From Burkholderiales bacterium (GTDB lineage Bacteria; Pseudomonadota; Gammaproteobacteria; Burkholderiales; SG8-39): a stretch of 64,000 nt of DNA. Shown here piece by piece: positions 61,998 through 64,000 of this stretch; positions within the stretch are counted from its first letter, which is position 1; each line of letters begins with the position of its first letter. The stretch covers positions 2,379,157 to 2,443,156 of the forward strand of contig JAOSJV010000001.1 in the NCBI GenBank assembly GCA_027493935.1, given 5' to 3'. The notes beneath the pieces were generated by a model, which was not told the origin of the DNA, did not search any database, and worked only from the letters and a program-made list of their open reading frames with translations. The position numbers and the translations under genes were made by a program.

Positions 61998-63065
61998 GTG
62001 GCAGGCAAGCGCTACCGCATCGCGGTCATCCCCGGCGACGGCATCGGGAAGGAGGTCGTGCCCGAAGGCATCCGCGTGCTCGAGGCGGCCGGCCGCGCCT
62101 TCGACATCGAGTTCGCCTGGGACGAGTACCCCTGGAGCTGCGAGTACCGCGCGAAGCACGGCCGCATGATGCCGCAGGACGCGCTCGCAACGATCCGCAG
62201 CCACGACGCGATCTTCTTCGGTGCCTGCGGGTTCCCCGGCGTGCCCGACCACGTGTCGCTGTGGGAGATGCTGATCCCGATGCGGCGCGAGTTCGATCTC
62301 TACGTGAACCTGCGGCCGGTGCGGCTGATGCCCGGGATCGCGTCGCCGCTCGCCGGCCGCAAGGTGGGCGACATCGACTTCTACGTCGTGCGCGAGAATA
62401 CCGAGGGCGAGTACTCGTCGATCGGCGGACGCATCTTCGGCGGCACCGAGCGCGAGGCCGTGGTCCAGCAGAGCACCTTCACCCGATTCGGCACCGATCG
62501 CATCCTGCGCTACGCCTTCGAGCTCGCGGCGGGCCGGCCGGAGAGGCATCTCACCTCGGCCACCAAGTCGAACGGCATCATGATCACGATGCCGTACTGG
62601 GACGAGCGTTTCGCCGCGATGGCGCGCGAGTATCCGGACGTGCGCACCGACCAGTTCCACATCGACATCCTCACCGCGCACTTCGTCCAGCACCCCGACT
62701 GGTTCGACGTGGTGGTCGCCTCGAACCTCTTCGGCGACATCCTCTCCGACCTCGGACCGGCGTGCACCGGCACGATCGGCATCGCGCCATCGGGCAACAT
62801 CAACCCGGAGCGCCACTTCCCGTCGCTCTTCGAGCCGGTGCACGGCTCGGCGCCGGACATCTACGGCAAGAAGATCGCGAATCCGATCGGCCAGATCTGG
62901 TCGGGCGCGATGATGATGGAGCACCTCGGGCACGCGGATGCGGCCGCGGCGATCGTGCGCGCGGTCGAGGTCGTGCTCGCCGAAGGTCCGCGCACGCGCG
63001 ACATCGGCGGCAGTGCCTCCACCGAGGAAGTCGGCACGGCGATCGCCGCGGCGGTTTGCGGGTGA
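61998..63065 (+). CDS. Tartrate/isopropylmalate-type dehydrogenase (TtuC-like)
   Basis: A 355-residue member of the isocitrate/isopropylmalate dehydrogenase family that oxidises and often decarboxylates a 2-hydroxy acid with NAD. Motifs: YRIAVIPGDGIGKEVVPEG, FYVVRENTEGEYSSIGGRIF, DVVVASNLFGDILSDLGP (metal Asp cluster) and FEPVHGSAPDIYGK. The sequence is closest in style to tartrate dehydrogenase/decarboxylase TtuC/YeaU. It starts at a GTG without a strong ribosome binding site, 12 bases after the BKACE gene, so the pair likely serves one catabolic route. Confidence 0.88.
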   Translation: MAGKRYRIAVIPGDGIGKEVVPEGIRVLEAAGRAFDIEFAWDEYPWSCEYRAKHGRMMPQDALATIRSHDAIFFGACGFPGVPDHVSLWEMLIPMRREFDLYVNLRPVRLMPGIASPLAGRKVGDIDFYVVRENTEGEYSSIGGRIFGGTEREAVVQQSTFTRFGTDRILRYAFELAAGRPERHLTSATKSNGIMITMPYWDERFAAMAREYPDVRTDQFHIDILTAHFVQHPDWFDVVVASNLFGDILSDLGPACTGTIGIAPSGNINPERHFPSLFEPVHGSAPDIYGKKIANPIGQIWSGAMMMEHLGHADAAAAIVRAVEVVLAEGPRTRDIGGSASTEEVGTAIAAAVCG

Positions 63066-63080
63066 AGCGGCGTCGCGCGC

Positions 63081-63804
63081 TCAGGCTGCCCGGTACTCGA
63101 TCAGCTCGTAGGTGTCGCGCAGGAGCGGGTTGAGCCCCCTCGGCGTGGGACAAGACCGTCAGCCGGACGTAGCGCTTGACTTGCGGCGCGTACCACGCCG
63201 CGAGATCCAGCCGGGTCGGATCGATCGCGTCGTCCATCTGGCCGCGCAGGAACGGCCGGCGGGCGAGCACGTTCACCCGCATTGCGTCGAACGTTCCCGC
63301 CGGGACCGTGACCCGTTCGCGCACGCCGAAGCGGGCCGTTGCGCTCCATTCAGTGCCCCACTGCGCCGCGCGCATCGCCACCGGCGCGCTGCCGGACTGC
63401 GGCACGGCGAACGCCTGCAGGTAAGGCGAGAGCTCGACGACGTCGAGGCCGCCCGCGGTGCGCGAAGCCACTTCCAGGCGAGCGCTGAACTCGTGCTCGA
63501 CCCCGGCAGAGTCGCCGTCGGCGCGCACCGAGACGGCGTCGCGCACGGCGCCGCCCTTGACCGCCGTCACCCGCATGGCCACGTTTCGCGGCGCCACGTT
63601 CCTCCATCCGCTCCGATACGCGTAGCGCCACGTGTCGCCGACGCGCGGCGCGAGCGCGGCGTCGGCACGCTGCGCCATCGCCGCACGCGGCGCCACCAGC
63701 GCGGCGGCGAGCCCGGGCAGTAAGGCTCCGGCGCCGGCCAGCATCAGTCTGCGGCGCCGCGCATCGGCGGGCGCTGCGCCGGCTTCGAGGAAGGGTGAGA
63801 TCAT
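63081..63804 (-). CDS. Exported protein, DUF3108-like, frameshifted
   Basis: About 240 residues corrected. The N-terminus has ARRRRLMLAGAGALLPGLAA, a signal sequence with a twin-arginine-like stretch, cleaved near AMAQ. The mature part is beta-rich (GDTWRYAYRSGWRNV, GTFDAMRVNV, YAPQVKRYVRLTVLSHAEG), the lipoprotein-localisation-like DUF3108 fold. A run of five G near 63134 should be four; correction gives LNPLLRDTYELIEYRAA and a stop. The ATG at 63804 is favoured by AAGGA seven bases upstream. It is convergent with the dehydrogenase gene. Confidence 0.75.
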
Positions 63805-63902
63805 CTGCACGTCCTTTCACGTCGACGCGAAAATTGTATCCGGACCGGCGCGTTCCCGCCCTCTATCCGGCCGCCGCACGCACCCCGGCAGCCACCGTTC
63901 GC

Positions 63903-63908
63903 TACAAT
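63903..63908 (+). promoter_or_regulatory. -10 box for the last gene
   Basis: TACAAT, 75 bases upstream of the ATG at 63984, in the divergent gap with the DUF3108-like gene. The -35 region is poor. Confidence 0.35.
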
Positions 63909-63983
63909 GCGGGACTTGCGGTTCGAATCGTGCGCCGCGCGGCAGCCCAGCCGCTGCGCGACCGCTGCACCCAGGGGGAAGCC

Positions 63984-64000
63984 ATGAACATCGCCGAACA
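63984..64000 (+). CDS. Start of a CDS, truncated by the window end
   Basis: An ATG with a strong AGGGGGA ribosome binding site begins a protein MNIAE and then runs off the window. Too short to identify. Acyl-CoA synthetases often start like this, but that is only a guess. Confidence 0.5.

Overview
The window is GC-rich (about 70%) chromosomal DNA from a betaproteobacterium, most like Burkholderiales or relatives. The evidence is the methyltransferase/mltD neighbourhood, tRNA-Leu(TAG)-tig-clpP-clpX-lon, tRNA-Asp/tRNA-Val/hupB beside ppiD, the hpnCDE squalene genes, lplT and pgaABCD. Genes are closely packed, often with ATGA or GTGA overlaps, and GTG or TTG starts are common. There are no prophages, CRISPR arrays or complete insertion sequences.

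Layout. 1-2.2 kb: end of a methyltransferase gene and divergent mltD. 2.2-8.8 kb: a Yej/Opp-type peptide ABC importer on the minus strand. 8.9-12.2 kb: fabI, ppiD, tRNA-Asp, tRNA-Val and hupB. 12.5-15.8 kb: a signalling trio of FecR-domain protein, haem-binding membrane sensor and Ser/Thr kinase. 16-22 kb: lon, clpX, clpP, tig and tRNA-Leu. 22-25 kb: hpnC, hpnD and hpnE. 25-37 kb: radA, alr, small conserved proteins, a multi-TM channel-like protein, a LysR regulator, lplT, an aldo/keto reductase, a histone-deacetylase-family protein, and two copies of a short terminal-inverted-repeat element. 37.5-45.2 kb: a FixLJ-like two-component pair, haem O synthase, a CuA subunit, a haem-copper subunit I with nitric-oxide-reductase-like active-site spacing, and a CcoI-type copper ATPase; together these look like a respiratory module. 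45.2-50.7 kb: two TPM-domain proteins, lemA, a family 4 uracil-DNA glycosylase, rimI, tsaB and a diguanylate cyclase. 50.9-57.2 kb: pgaDCBA for poly-N-acetylglucosamine export. 57.4-64 kb: a dynamin-like GTPase, a DHH phosphoesterase, a beta-keto acid cleavage enzyme, a tartrate/isopropylmalate-type dehydrogenase, a DUF3108-like secreted protein and the start of one more gene.

Reading problem. At least 20 otherwise intact genes, including fabI, alr and rimI, are interrupted by one or more single-base shifts, usually in G/C runs. The simplest explanation is uncorrected indel error in the assembly rather than mass gene decay. CDS coordinates below span the whole reconstructed gene and give the approximate shift position.

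Most unusual content: the NO-reductase-like haem-copper operon with a predicted His/Met low-spin haem and an inverted-repeat operator candidate; the FecR/haem-sensor/kinase cassette; a peptide-binding lipoprotein with an extra C-terminal membrane anchor; a glutamine-amidotransferase-like protein lacking the nucleophilic cysteine, whose stop codon is shared with a mobile-like repeat; and that two-copy repeat itself.
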